Shown here: piece by piece, positions 39,176-47,200 of the stretch
Layout: every line of letters begins with the position of its first letter
Numbering within the stretch: the stretch's first letter is position 1
Assembly: GCA_038040485.1 (NCBI GenBank)
Contig: JBBPIE010000004.1
Span: forward strand, 220,175-284,174
Reading direction: 5' to 3'
Source of the DNA: Onstottus_B arcticum
Lineage (GTDB): Bacteria > Acidobacteriota > Blastocatellia > UBA7656
Length of the DNA stretch: 64,000 nucleotides
Notes under the pieces: generated by a model
What the model was told of the DNA's origin: nothing
Seen by the model: only the letters and a program-made list of their open reading frames with translations
Databases searched by the model: none
Translations under genes and position numbers: made by a program

Positions 39176-39868
39176 ATGATGCTTAAGCCGATGGCTGCGA
39201 TTGGCATCGCGGTCGTGTGCTTGCTAGGCGGCGCGTGTGCGACCAAGAAGCATGTTCGCAACCGGATAAACGAACGCGTCACGCCGCTTGAAAACAGAAC
39301 CGGCGAACTGGAAGAGACCTCGCGCCGCAACACTCAGGACATCGGCAAAATCGGCAAAGACGTCGAGGAAGTTCGGCAGCGTGCCGACCGGGCACAACAA
39401 CAAGCAGACAAGGCAGCGTCGTCTGCCGAGCAGGCAAACACTCGCGTTACCGGCGTGGAGCAATCCGTCACTGACCTCAGGTCAACCCTTGACAAGTTCA
39501 CCGTACAGAAGACCGTAACCGTGAACTTCAAGGCTAATAAGTCGGACTTGCTTCCCGAAGCGACGGCCGCACTCGATGAGCTTGCTAGCCAGATCAAGGA
39601 CCGCAACGGATTCCTGCTCGAGATTCAGGGCTTCGCTTCGGCTGAGGGCGATCCCGATCTGAACGAACGGTTGAGCCAGGCGCGGTCGGAAGCCGTCAAG
39701 CGCTACATGGCCGAGCGTCACAACATCCCGTTGTTCCGAATGTCGATCCTCGGCTTCGGCACGAGCCGCCCGGTAGCCGACAATGCGACTAAGGAAGGCC
39801 GCGAGCAGAATCGTCGCGTTGAAGTCCGATTGCTTACCAACAACGCCGTAAGCCAGCAAAGACCGTGA
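39176..39868 (+). CDS. OmpA-family lipoprotein with coiled coil (Pal-like)
   Basis: 230 residues. ATG 39176 is set by GGAGG six bases upstream. The type II signal peptide ends LLGGAC with the lipobox Cys at about 22. A coiled coil (about 40-125) has Asp/Ala/Gln repeats. The OmpA domain (about 130-228) reads VNFKANKSDLLPEATAALDE, EIQGFASAEGDP and QNRRVEVRL. It probably anchors the outer membrane to peptidoglycan. The stop codon abuts the GGTCAGT palindrome. Confidence 0.9.
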   Translation: MMLKPMAAIGIAVVCLLGGACATKKHVRNRINERVTPLENRTGELEETSRRNTQDIGKIGKDVEEVRQRADRAQQQADKAASSAEQANTRVTGVEQSVTDLRSTLDKFTVQKTVTVNFKANKSDLLPEATAALDELASQIKDRNGFLLEIQGFASAEGDPDLNERLSQARSEAVKRYMAERHNIPLFRMSILGFGTSRPVADNATKEGREQNRRVEVRLLTNNAVSQQRP

Positions 39869-39870
39869 TC

Positions 39871-40026
39871 AGAGGTTAGTGGTCAGTGGTCAGTGGTTAG
39901 TGATCGGGGGTCAGCGGTTAGTGGTCAGTTGCCAGTCGCCGGATTCGCGGATATCGCCTACCCACGCTTTGATAGTCACCACCAACCACTAACCACTGAC
40001 CACTGACCACTGACCACTGACCACTA
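39871..40026. repeat. heptamer palindrome (GGTCAGT type)
   Basis: Left arm 39871-39930 consists of GGTTAGT/GGTCAGT heptamers. Right arm about 39977-40026 consists of the complement (ACCACTG/ACCACTA). The loop is about 45 bases. It fills the whole gap between the OmpA lipoprotein and the PfkB gene, so the 5' untranslated region of the latter is the right arm itself. The outer arms of the element at 263-434 use the same type of heptamer. Confidence 0.85.
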
Positions 40027-40029
40027 CCC

Positions 40030-40968
40030 ATGGAGTTTGGCATTGAGATTCCGCACGGTAAGCCCTTCGATGCGGTTGCGCTTGGATTGAACGCAGTCGA
40101 TCACCTCATAGTCGTTCCGCGCTTCCCCGAGTTCAACAGCAAGCTCCCCTTCCTATCGCACACGCTCGCACCCGGGGGCCAGTCCGCAACCGCGATGGTA
40201 GCGCTGGCCAGGCTGGGAATGCGCGCGCGATACATCGGGAAGGTTGGCTCGGATGATCTTGGACAGTTTCAGATCAACTCGCTGCTCTCGGAAGGCGTCG
40301 AATCAAGCGGCGTCAGAGTTGTGGATTCTGCCGAGAGCCAGACTGCGTTCATAATAATCGACCAGGCGACCGGCGAGCGCACCATTCTCTGGCATCGCGA
40401 CGAGCGCTTGACCATCACGCCGGATGAAGTCGAGTTTGATATGGTCACCTCCGGCCGCGTGCTCTTGCTGGACGGTCACGACGTTGCGGCTTCGATCCGA
40501 GCCGCTGAGTATGCGCGGCGTGCCGGCGTCCCAACCGTGCTGGACATCGATAACTACTACGATGGCGCCGAAGAGCTTCTCCCGCTGATTGACTTCAACA
40601 TTTGTTCGTCTGACTTCCCGAGCCGCGCGACCGGCGAAACGGATCTCAAGCGTGCGTTGAAGAAGCTTCACGAGCAATCGGGCTCGAGCTTCGTTACTTC
40701 GACGGTCGGGAAGTATGGCGTGCTGGCTTACTTCAACGGACAATACATCCATTCACCCGCATTCGAAGTCGTGTGCCGAGACGCGACCGGCGCCGGCGAT
40801 GCGTTTCACGGCGGGTTCATCTACGGGCTGCTGAACGGTCTTTCAGTTGAAGAGACGCTGACATTCGCCAACGCTGTAGCGGCGCTCAAGTGCAGGGCCG
40901 TCGGCGCGCGCACCGCCCTGCCGACGCTTGAAGAGGTCACTAGCTTCTTAGAGGCGCGCCGTATCTAA
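40030..40968 (+). CDS. PfkB-family carbohydrate kinase
   Basis: 312 residues. Ribokinase-family motifs: GLNAVDHLIVVPRFPEFNSK, GGQSATAMVALARLGMRARY (N-terminal signature), and the catalytic DATGAGDAFHGGFIYGLLNG with the Asp base. The sugar substrate cannot be told from sequence. The ATG follows the palindrome arm directly; no Shine-Dalgarno is present, and there is no better start before the conserved region. The truncated tRNA-Lys copy and the island follow. Confidence 0.9.
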   Translation: MEFGIEIPHGKPFDAVALGLNAVDHLIVVPRFPEFNSKLPFLSHTLAPGGQSATAMVALARLGMRARYIGKVGSDDLGQFQINSLLSEGVESSGVRVVDSAESQTAFIIIDQATGERTILWHRDERLTITPDEVEFDMVTSGRVLLLDGHDVAASIRAAEYARRAGVPTVLDIDNYYDGAEELLPLIDFNICSSDFPSRATGETDLKRALKKLHEQSGSSFVTSTVGKYGVLAYFNGQYIHSPAFEVVCRDATGAGDAFHGGFIYGLLNGLSVEETLTFANAVAALKCRAVGARTALPTLEEVTSFLEARRI

Positions 40969-41080
40969 CTCCGAAGAGGTCACGGCTTGCGCAGGTTGAC
41001 TGGGATGAAATCGCTCCGCTAACATCGGTCAATCAAAAGCAGACAAGATGCGTGCAGTGCTGCTGATGTTTTCACTTCGG

Positions 41081-41128
41081 ATGGGCCGTTAGCTCAGGTG
41101 GTAGAGCAGCTGGCTTTTAACCAGCGGG
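41081..41128 (+). pseudogene. truncated 5' part of tRNA-Lys (left att repeat)
   Basis: Bases 41083-41128 are the acceptor 5' strand, D-arm and anticodon arm of tRNA-Lys. Identity with the intact gene ends after CCAGCGGG. The T-arm and acceptor 3' strand are absent, so no tRNA can be made. The original host promoter should still lie upstream (40970-41080) and now reads into the element. This is one direct repeat of the attachment pair. Confidence 0.85.
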
Positions 41129-41256
41129 GAACGTCAGGAATAAACCGCACATAGATTCAACATTTCCAGCTTACTTTGTACCTTACAAATCTATACTCAT
41201 AGGCTCATCCAAGGGCACTATTCTATCACGCCTCTGGCCTTGCTTGCACCCCCATG

Positions 41257-41262
41257 TATAAT
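41257..41262 (+). promoter_or_regulatory. -10 element giving a probable leaderless transcript
   Basis: A consensus TATAAT lies only 7 bases before ATG 41270. Transcription would start at about the A of that ATG, so the mRNA would be leaderless. No Shine-Dalgarno is present. The -35 box is not clear (TGGCCT, 16 bases upstream, is the best fit). Confidence 0.5.
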
Positions 41263-41269
41263 CTCCGCT

Positions 41270-41614
41270 ATGAAGAAGAAGCTTCCTCTCATCTTAGCTG
41301 GAGCCGGGGTTGGGGTGATTATTCTGGCTTTCGTTCTCTCTTCGGTTTTACAGGATACTGATCCGATTGTAGATTTAACACGAACGGGGGAATACAATAT
41401 TTATGATGTCACGATTCGGTCGAAGGATTGGAAGGATACCAAAGTCTATGTTAAGGCTGGAAAATCTATTTGGGGCGCTAATCCTAACGTCATTTTAAAG
41501 GTAGGAAACGAAGTAAGTGATTCAATCATCTTTAGACCAAAGACCAGTGGCTACATCTTTATTCGGAAGAGAACGAATGCTAATCCTGATACCGAACTGA
41601 AGGTGGAACAATGA
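41270..41614 (+). CDS. small membrane-anchored protein of the island
   Basis: 114 residues from ATG 41270. It begins MKKKLP and one hydrophobic segment (about 5-24, ILAGAGVGVIILAFVLSSVL). An extracellular or periplasmic beta-rich part of about 85 residues follows, with GKSIWGANPNVILKVGNE. No family is recognised. The stop codon overlaps the start of the next tiny ORF (ATGA), so the two are translationally coupled. Confidence 0.65.
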   Translation: MKKKLPLILAGAGVGVIILAFVLSSVLQDTDPIVDLTRTGEYNIYDVTIRSKDWKDTKVYVKAGKSIWGANPNVILKVGNEVSDSIIFRPKTSGYIFIRKRTNANPDTELKVEQ

Positions 41615-41703
41615 TAGGACTGTTAGTGTTAATCGGAATTCTGTTACTGCTTTTCGCAGTAGTAGCTTTTTCCTCTCTTAAGACCACAAGCGTGGAACAC
41701 TGA
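41611..41703 (+). CDS. 30-residue single-span membrane peptide
   Basis: ATG 41611 overlaps the TGA of the preceding gene. The product begins MIGLLVLIGILLLLFAVVAF and ends SSLKTTSVEH. Almost all of it is one membrane helix. An intrinsic terminator follows 11 bases later, so the pair forms a complete two-gene unit. The size and make-up resemble holin-like or type I toxin peptides, but this is only a resemblance. Confidence 0.55.
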   Translation: MIGLLVLIGILLLLFAVVAFSSLKTTSVEH

Positions 41704-41713
41704 GAGAAACTAA

Positions 41714-41758
41714 AAGACCCAATCCAATTTTGCGCCCGTGGATTAGGTCTTCTTTTTA
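41714..41758 (+). terminator. intrinsic terminator after the two small island genes
   Basis: Arm 41714-41726 pairs with 41739-41751 (12 of 13 positions) over a 12-base loop and is followed by CTTTTTATT. Confidence 0.85.
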
Positions 41759-41826
41759 TTGCTTTCTCTGCTTGTTTATGGATAATTGCAGCTTGGTTCG
41801 TCTTTTCTTTCCCTAAAGGAAAAAGC

Positions 41827-43197
41827 ATGAAACGCCGGCCCAATTTTCTAATTCCGATAGTAATATTTGTTTGCGGGATATTGAATCCCTACGGGGAGTA
41901 TGTTGTTCTCTCTCACCCTGGAGATACACCCCAACTCGTCCCGTTCACGCCGAACGATCCGGGCTGGCCGCTATCTCAGCAATGGGCTGAGATTCTCGGT
42001 CTTCCTCTGACCTATGCTTATCAGGACTGGGCAGAAATCAACACACCGCAGTCAATTGAAGATGTCGTTATCGTCGTCTTCGATCAGGGGATTCCAAGCC
42101 ACCCTGATTTGGATCCCAACCGGCTTGTAGCCTATGATGTTAACATCAGCGGGGAACCCTACGATAACGGCGCTAGGCACGGAGCAGGCGTATGCAGTAT
42201 CGTCGCTGCTAGCGTCAATAATGCTATCGGGCCGATCAGCGTGGCCGGATACAGGGGCCGAGTCAAAATTGTTTCGGCTAAAGTTTCGAAACTTAACCCC
42301 ATCACCAATGGGGACGAAATCAGTCCTGAAAATATCCGCGCAGCCCTGGAGTATTCTTTGAGGCTGAAAACGGAAATCGGCATCAACGTGGTGGCCACGG
42401 TATTCGCCGGTTTTACCGGTGATCCTGATCCCACCAACGAGCTATTCCAGAGAATGGAAAAGGCAGGGATCTGGAATTTTGTTTCCGTCCGCACTGCTGA
42501 ATTACCGTGGGATCTCGATACTGAAACAGGGACGTACGCCTCGAAGGCACGGACATGCGAAAACGTCATAGCCGTTGGCGGCTTGAACACTGATGGTTTG
42601 ACGAAGCAGCCTAAAGCCTGTTGGGGTTCGAGGACAGTTAAGGTGGCTGGAGTAGACGGAGCTAAGATGGTCAGTTATCTTGGCTCTCAAACGGGCACAG
42701 CGGGTTTCGGAAATACATCCGCCTGTTCGCCGCAAGTAGCCGCCGCCTATGCTCTAGTTCGGGCTTATGTGGAGCGCGATCCACATAAGGCTTGGCTACG
42801 GATCGAGCTGACCGCGCTGCCTTTGGGTGATGAGGAACAAAGGGCGGCAAAAGGCCGTCTCGATGTCTTCGCCGCTCTCACAAGACCGGTAGAGTTTCCT
42901 GCCCCACAGTTGCTACCAGTTGTATCGGCAGTTAACTTACAGGGCGACGTTCCCAAGAAGATCGTGATCACCTTCAGCGGCGAGAAATTCGGCGCTGTCG
43001 GTTTCCAGTTATTTATTAACGGGGAAGAAGTTCCCACGGAGAAAATTAACTGGGAATTGTGTTCCGACTCGCAGATCGTGCTGTTCAAAGGCAAACCGAA
43101 GAAAGTTGGCATCAAGCCGGGGCGGGAATTTACCGTCGTTGTGAAGAACGCCGCAGGTCTGGAGTCATTGCCAGCCAAGTTCACCGTTTCATTCTAA
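41827..43197 (+). CDS. divergent subtilisin-like (S8) protein
   Basis: 456 residues; ATG with AAAGGAAA upstream. An N-terminal hydrophobic segment (7-20) probably exports or anchors it. The S8 catalytic triad is present: Asp86 in VVFDQGIPSHPDL, His118 in GARHGAGVCSIV and Ser298 in GNTSACSPQVAAAY. The usual oxyanion Asn block (AAGN) before ENVIAVGG is replaced by SVRTAELPW (about 220-228), with no Asn. The last 110 residues are an IPT/Ig-like domain. Activity may therefore be reduced or altered. Codon use and base content are unlike host neighbours. Confidence 0.8.
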   Translation: MKRRPNFLIPIVIFVCGILNPYGEYVVLSHPGDTPQLVPFTPNDPGWPLSQQWAEILGLPLTYAYQDWAEINTPQSIEDVVIVVFDQGIPSHPDLDPNRLVAYDVNISGEPYDNGARHGAGVCSIVAASVNNAIGPISVAGYRGRVKIVSAKVSKLNPITNGDEISPENIRAALEYSLRLKTEIGINVVATVFAGFTGDPDPTNELFQRMEKAGIWNFVSVRTAELPWDLDTETGTYASKARTCENVIAVGGLNTDGLTKQPKACWGSRTVKVAGVDGAKMVSYLGSQTGTAGFGNTSACSPQVAAAYALVRAYVERDPHKAWLRIELTALPLGDEEQRAAKGRLDVFAALTRPVEFPAPQLLPVVSAVNLQGDVPKKIVITFSGEKFGAVGFQLFINGEEVPTEKINWELCSDSQIVLFKGKPKKVGIKPGREFTVVVKNAAGLESLPAKFTVSF

Positions 43198-43236
43198 TAT
43201 GCCCATCAGGTTATCCGATGGAGCAGGGCGACGCGA

Positions 43237-43593
43237 CTATTGGTTTGCCTTGAAAAAGGCTTGAGCAAAACCTTGCGGGGTAATTGCTCTCCGAGCTTGA
43301 CCGTCAAGCTCGCCAAAACTCTCAGGATGTATGTCCTTACTTTTCATATAATCGAACTTGATAGTGTGCAAGTGGGAGTTTGCCTTTGCCTTTGCTTCAT
43401 CTGTCATTGGAACTGGAGTTTTAACGGGATCTTTGAAGTTACCCCACAGAGCTGTCCGCTTCTGATATCCGTCGCCGAACTCCCACGGGTCGAATACAAA
43501 TGCTGGTTTCCCGATGAAATTCTTTAGCAAGCACTTAAAGAATACTCCAGGGCTGCGCGGATGCATTGTGTTAAAGGTTAGATTAGGTGCGTT
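43237..43593 (-). pseudogene. C-terminal remnant of a phage-type DNA methyltransferase (tentative)
   Basis: An open frame of about 119 codons without a good start; the first in-frame ATG is 43566 and a stop lies at about 43596. It contains DPWEFGDGYQKRTALWGNFK and ends RRAITPQGFAQAFFKANQ. This GDxYxKRTxLWG pattern and the closing AITPxGFAxAFFxAN are what I recall from the C-terminal half of phage cytosine methyltransferase-like proteins. The catalytic half is missing. It could also be a small intact protein of unknown role. Confidence 0.4.
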
Positions 43594-43647
43594 GGTCGCT
43601 ACCCTGCTTAATTACGACACCAATTCTCTACCCCATTTTAGGAGAGA

Positions 43648-43830
43648 ATGAAACGAAACAAGTCTTGATCTCGGAAGAAGCTGGACGAGCGGGTAAACGC
43701 ACTGGTGCCGCAGATGAAGAAGGTAACCTTTGTACCAGAGCGTCTTTGGAAAGTAGCGCGGCTGCTTACCGAATATCAAAAGGGCGCGGTCAAACCGAAA
43801 ACCATCTTTCTGGTAGCTATTAGAGATTAG
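43648..43830 (+). pseudogene. small ORF with in-frame UGA at codon 7
   Basis: ATG 43648 has a perfect AGGAGA six bases upstream. The frame reads MKRNKS, then TGA (43666-43668), then continues without stops as SRKKLDERVNALVPQMKKVT to a TAG at 43828. The downstream part is protein-like (basic and amphipathic). Either a nonsense mutation broke a 60-residue gene, or translation restarts or reads through. No selenocysteine element was recognised. Confidence 0.4.
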
Positions 43831-43858
43831 GTGGTCGAATCCCAGTTATCGACTACAG

Positions 43859-44464
43859 ATGTCTGAAGTCCACAAGGGTCAAAAATGGTCTGAATCTCAA
43901 GTAGTTAAAGCCCGTAAGAGAATGAAGGGTAATACATTTGGTTTTCAGAAAGGACTACCACCCTGGAATAAAGGTCAAGGAAGCGCTACTGAATATCAAA
44001 GATACAAGATAAGCAAAGAACATAAGGAATGGCGATCTAAAGTTGTGGACCTGGTGAACGCTCGGCTCGAAGCCGACGCACGCATCAAGAAAGCGAAGAC
44101 GTGGTTCAAGGGTAGGCGCATCAGGATGCACCGCTTGATTATGAATGCGCCTGATGGAGTTGATGTAGATCACCGCGACCACGACAGATTAAACAACCAG
44201 AAGTTCAATCTTTGGCTCTGTACTCTCACTGAGAATAACCAAAATGGAAAGCTACGACGGGACAATTCCACCGGCTACAAAGGAGTGACCGTCGAGCCAA
44301 CCACCGGACACTACCGGCCTAATATTTATCAGGATGGAAAGGCGGTATCATTCGGTCAGTTTGATGATCCGCATTACGCTGCTCTAGCAAGAGACCTCTG
44401 GGCAGTGGCGGCCTACGGCGAATTTGCCAATACCAATTTTCCGGTAGTTGGTTTTGGTCCTTAA
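43859..44464 (+). CDS. HNH endonuclease with AP2-like domain (homing type)
   Basis: 201 residues. The N-terminus has a NUMOD3-like DNA-binding motif (HKGQKWSESQVVKARKRMKG). The HNH core follows as MHRLIMNAPDGVDVDHRDHD and RLNNQKFNLWLCT. The C-terminal 60 residues are AP2/ERF-like (GYKGVTVEPTTGHYRPNIY). Such proteins are homing nucleases common in phages. It is convergent with the recombinase gene and overlaps it by 4 bases. Confidence 0.85.
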   Translation: MSEVHKGQKWSESQVVKARKRMKGNTFGFQKGLPPWNKGQGSATEYQRYKISKEHKEWRSKVVDLVNARLEADARIKKAKTWFKGRRIRMHRLIMNAPDGVDVDHRDHDRLNNQKFNLWLCTLTENNQNGKLRRDNSTGYKGVTVEPTTGHYRPNIYQDGKAVSFGQFDDPHYAALARDLWAVAAYGEFANTNFPVVGFGP

Positions 44465-45312
44465 CGAATCCTTGCCAGTAAACTTGTCTTGTGGTGCATC
44501 TCTTTCAGATCCTCATTTGACAGCTCAACATAGCGCCGAGTCATTTGTAACGAAGAATGGCCCAGTGCCTTCTGAAGGTGAAACAACGACCCGCCTTGGC
44601 GAACGTAGTTCAGGGCAAAGCCGTGACGGAGTGTATGCCAACCGATCCTCACTCCGGTAATACCCAACTTCTTCGCAAGATTCTGAAAGTCTCTGAGACT
44701 ATTTCGATAACTAAGTTTACTTCCATGCCTAGTAGAAAAGAACAACTCGCTATCGTGATGCCGACTCCATCTGTACAGAACCTTGCGAAGTTCCTGCGAG
44801 AGTGGAACTACGCGTGCTTTATTACCTTTACCATTGACCGTAAGAAAAAGATTGTCGAAGTCGATTTTGGAGCGGGTCAATGTGAGGCATTCTTCTATTC
44901 TCAGGCCCGTATCAATGACGAGGCAAAGAAGCGCGTAAAGCCGGTGCTCCGCAAACGAACTGGGACGAAACGAAAGAAGCGTTCGTAGCTGCTGATCGCT
45001 GAAAGACTGAATGACTTTATTCTCACCTTTTAGCTTTCTTATTTTCAGATGTTCGCTAGTCTGGTTGTTTTCCCATAGCCAGGAGAGAAAGCTATTCATC
45101 CCTCCGATATAGACGTTAGCGCCATTCGCGGACATCCCGTTCTCTCTCAGTTTCACCACGAAGTCATTCAACAAATTTCTGGTGGGCAGTTCTGCTCCAA
45201 CAGCTTTCTTGAAAGCGTTGTAGCTTTGTTGATAGTATCTGACTGTTTTGGGAGAGACATTCGAGAGGTAGGTCTTCTCTTTTACAAAGCGTTTGAACAG
45301 TTCATCTAACAT
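44461..45312 (-). CDS. tyrosine recombinase/integrase
   Basis: 283 residues; ATG 45312 with GGAGG upstream. A core-binding SAM-like domain (about 1-95) precedes the catalytic domain, with all active residues in place: Arg138 (DTGLRIEE), Lys165 (GKGNKARVVPL), His226 and Arg229 (HTLRHGFA), His252 (ALGHSS) and Tyr261 (TRRYVEL). It lies 83 bases from the right repeat and should catalyse integration at tRNA-Lys. A 16-bp palindrome lies just upstream. Confidence 0.95.
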   Translation of the reverse strand: MLDELFKRFVKEKTYLSNVSPKTVRYYQQSYNAFKKAVGAELPTRNLLNDFVVKLRENGMSANGANVYIGGMNSFLSWLWENNQTSEHLKIRKLKGENKVIQSFSDQQLRTLLSFRPSSFAEHRLYALLCLVIDTGLRIEECLTLTRSKIDFDNLFLTVNGKGNKARVVPLSQELRKVLYRWSRHHDSELFFSTRHGSKLSYRNSLRDFQNLAKKLGITGVRIGWHTLRHGFALNYVRQGGSLFHLQKALGHSSLQMTRRYVELSNEDLKEMHHKTSLLARIR

Positions 45313-45331
45313 TGGGTCCTCCTAAAGTTAT

Positions 45332-45347
45332 CTGCTCAAATGAGCAG
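45332..45347. promoter_or_regulatory. palindrome upstream of the integrase gene
   Basis: CTGCTCA (45332-45338), two A bases, then TGAGCAG (45341-45347) form a perfect 16-bp palindrome 20 bases upstream of the integrase ATG and about 50 bases from the att repeat. It may be an operator or a recombinase arm site. Confidence 0.5.
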
Positions 45348-45397
45348 GTAGGGTTTACCCAACGTTCTTTAACTGTTCTGAACTAAAGTCCTAGTAT

Positions 45398-45470
45398 GGG
45401 CCGTTAGCTCAGGTGGTAGAGCAGCTGGCTTTTAACCAGCGGGTCGCAGGTTCGAGTCCTGCACGGCTCA
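45398..45470 (+). tRNA. tRNA-Lys(UUU)
   Basis: 73 bases without encoded CCA. Acceptor GGGCCGT pairs with ACGGCTC plus discriminator A. D-arm GCTCAGGTGGTAGAGC. Anticodon stem GCTGG/CCAGC with loop CTTTTAA gives anticodon TTT. T-arm GCAGG-TTCGAGT-CCTGC. The first 46 bases, plus two before, repeat at 41081-41128, so this is the reconstituted copy, with its 5' part and promoter coming from the island. Confidence 0.97.
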
Positions 45471-45521
45471 CTTCTTACAATCAATCATTTTGGTTCTAGA
45501 GGGGCCTTTCATTCGCACCGA

Positions 45522-46868
45522 CTATCCTGATATCTTCAGCCGGTAGATCGACCACCAGTGTTGAGCGTCACGCTCAGAAATTGCCGTGACACGGACGAAC
45601 CTGGCGCGAACTGGATTAAAGCTTGACCCAGAGCGACCGGGTTCCCCGCGACCTTCGAACACGGTTTGCCACTGTCCACCATCCGAGCTCACTTCAATTT
45701 TGTAACGGCGTGGGTAGTCTTCGCGATCGGGCTCGTGGATTAGCGCGACCTTTGAAATGGTGTAGCTTCCACCCAAGTCCGCTTGCAGCCAGCTCCCGGC
45801 ATAATTGGCCTTGTTTGTTGTGGCGCGCGTCGTGTTGTTAGCATCCGCGATGCCGGCGTCGTTTGAGAAGCCTCGCGAGGTTACGCTTCTTATTGGGCGG
45901 GTGAGCCGCTCATCATCCGCGTCCTCAACTACGTCTGGATCGCGGTTGGTGCGAACCTCGGCTATCGACCACCAGTGATTACTGCCTCTATTTCGAAGCG
46001 CGGTGATACGGATATACCGAGTCGTAACCGGCTCGAATCGGGCTACGCTGCGGCCTGCCGTTCCCGGGCCCCGCCATGCCTCACGGAACCTGCTTTCGTT
46101 TGCCTGCCTGCTTACTTCGATCTTGTATTCAGCGGGATAGTCCTCGGCCCATCGCCCATGAAGCTGCGCCACTCGCGACAGTTCGTACTCTCCTCCGAGA
46201 TCGATGGTGATCGCCATCCCTTCATAATTTGGCGTGCCACTACTTGCCCGTGTGTCGGAATTCTTGTCGGTTGCTAGAGCGGGATCCTTAAGCGTTTTGG
46301 CTGTTGGCACAGGAGGAGTAACCTCAGGCGGTCGCTCAGGTCGTGCCGCGATTCTGCGCGGGGTTTGTCCAGGATCGACCCCTAGTTTCAATTCAGCGAT
46401 CGACCAGCCCTCTCGATATAGGGTGTTCTTGGCAGTTGCGGTTATCCGAACATAACGCGCCAGAATCGCGGGAAACTCCGCGCGGCTTTCACCGCGCTGG
46501 CCGGGCCCCTCGAATGCGGTCATCCAGGGTCCAGAAAGCGATTCAGCGACTTCAATCTTATATGCTCCCGGATAGTGAGTCGCCCACGGCCCAAATTCCT
46601 GCTTGACGCCGATAATGTTCTGCAAGCCTCCCGCGTCTATTGTGACACTCATGCCAACGTAGTCAGTCTTGCCGGAGGTCGCTCGCGTATCGGTCCTTCC
46701 ATCATTGGCATTCAGTATATCGAGCAACTCACCCGACACACCGGCTGGTCTGACTGTGCGCGACTGGACCGACTGCTGCGCCAGCGCTCCGACGCCAGCC
46801 GGCAACACGCCGATAACGACGGTAAGGCAAATGGTCAACGCGAAAGGTCTTGCTTGTGAAAACATTGT
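45522..46868 (-). CDS. secreted protein with three discoidin (F5/8 type C) domains
   Basis: About 448 residues from ATG 46868 (AGGGGTG upstream); the frame to 46958 begins earlier without a site. A signal peptide (1-29, ending LAQ) is followed by three F5/8 type C-like domains (about 35-160, 180-310 and 325-448). Each carries the pattern YVGMSVTIDAGG / YKIEV / RYVRITA and WSIAELK. These usually bind carbohydrates or surface polymers. No catalytic domain is present, so it is probably a surface adhesin or glycan-binding protein. Confidence 0.85.
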   Translation of the reverse strand, partial: TMFSQARPFALTICLTVVIGVLPAGVGALAQQSVQSRTVRPAGVSGELLDILNANDGRTDTRATSGKTDYVGMSVTIDAGGLQNIIGVKQEFGPWATHYPGAYKIEVAESLSGPWMTAFEGPGQRGESRAEFPAILARYVRITATAKNTLYREGWSIAELKLGVDPGQTPRRIAARPERPPEVTPPVPTAKTLKDPALATDKNSDTRASSGTPNYEGMAITIDLGGEYELSRVAQLHGRWAEDYPAEYKIEVSRQANESRFREAWRGPGTAGRSVARFEPVTTRYIRITALRNRGSNHWWSIAEVRTNRDPDVVEDADDERLTRPIRSVTSRGFSNDAGIADANNTTRATTNKANYAGSWLQADLGGSYTISKVALIHEPDREDYPRRYKIEVSSDGGQWQTVFEGRGEPGRSGSSFNPVRARFVRVTAISERDAQHWWSIYRLKISG

Positions 46869-47200
46869 GGCACACCCCTTGTTGAATAAGTCTCTGCATC
46901 TGCGATGGTGCGAACCGGTGCAAGGTTGCTTGAAAACGACGCCGCGGAACCGGCCCACTTAATCCAGTCTTGCGCAGATGCTCAACGAGCGCAATGGTGG
47001 ACTGCCTTGGCGGTTAACAAGAAAGCTGCCAGCGTTAGAATAAACCAGCGTGCCCAACGACCAATCCACTCGATCGCTTGAAGCAAAGCAAGCCTTCAAT
47101 CGTCATCGGTTTGCTACGATAGGGTGACGCGAGGTGTCCAGGGTAGAGTTTGAACTTGTCGAGAAACTTACTTAACTCGTTTCAGGGTTATTGATAGTTC

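Larger units (their letters stand above)
41081..45443. mobile_element. integrative element inserted in tRNA-Lys, about 4.3 kb
   Basis: Two identical 48-bp direct repeats (41081-41128 and 45396-45443) cover the first 46 bases of tRNA-Lys through the anticodon arm. Only the right copy continues into a whole tRNA. The DNA between them is AT-richer than its surroundings. A tyrosine recombinase at the right end is transcribed away from the intact tRNA. Cargo: two tiny coupled ORFs, a subtilase-like protein, a methyltransferase remnant, a small ORF with an internal UGA and an HNH/AP2 nuclease. The geometry means that the element supplies the 5' part of the functional tRNA. Confidence 0.85.

Noticed and set aside
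39871..40026. Possible CRISPR array from repeated short units
   Set aside because: The units are 7-bp tandem repeats with no spacers, and the second half is the complement of the first. No cas genes are present.
44557..44988. 143-residue plus-strand frame inside the integrase gene
   Set aside because: The opposite strand carries all catalytic residues of a tyrosine recombinase.
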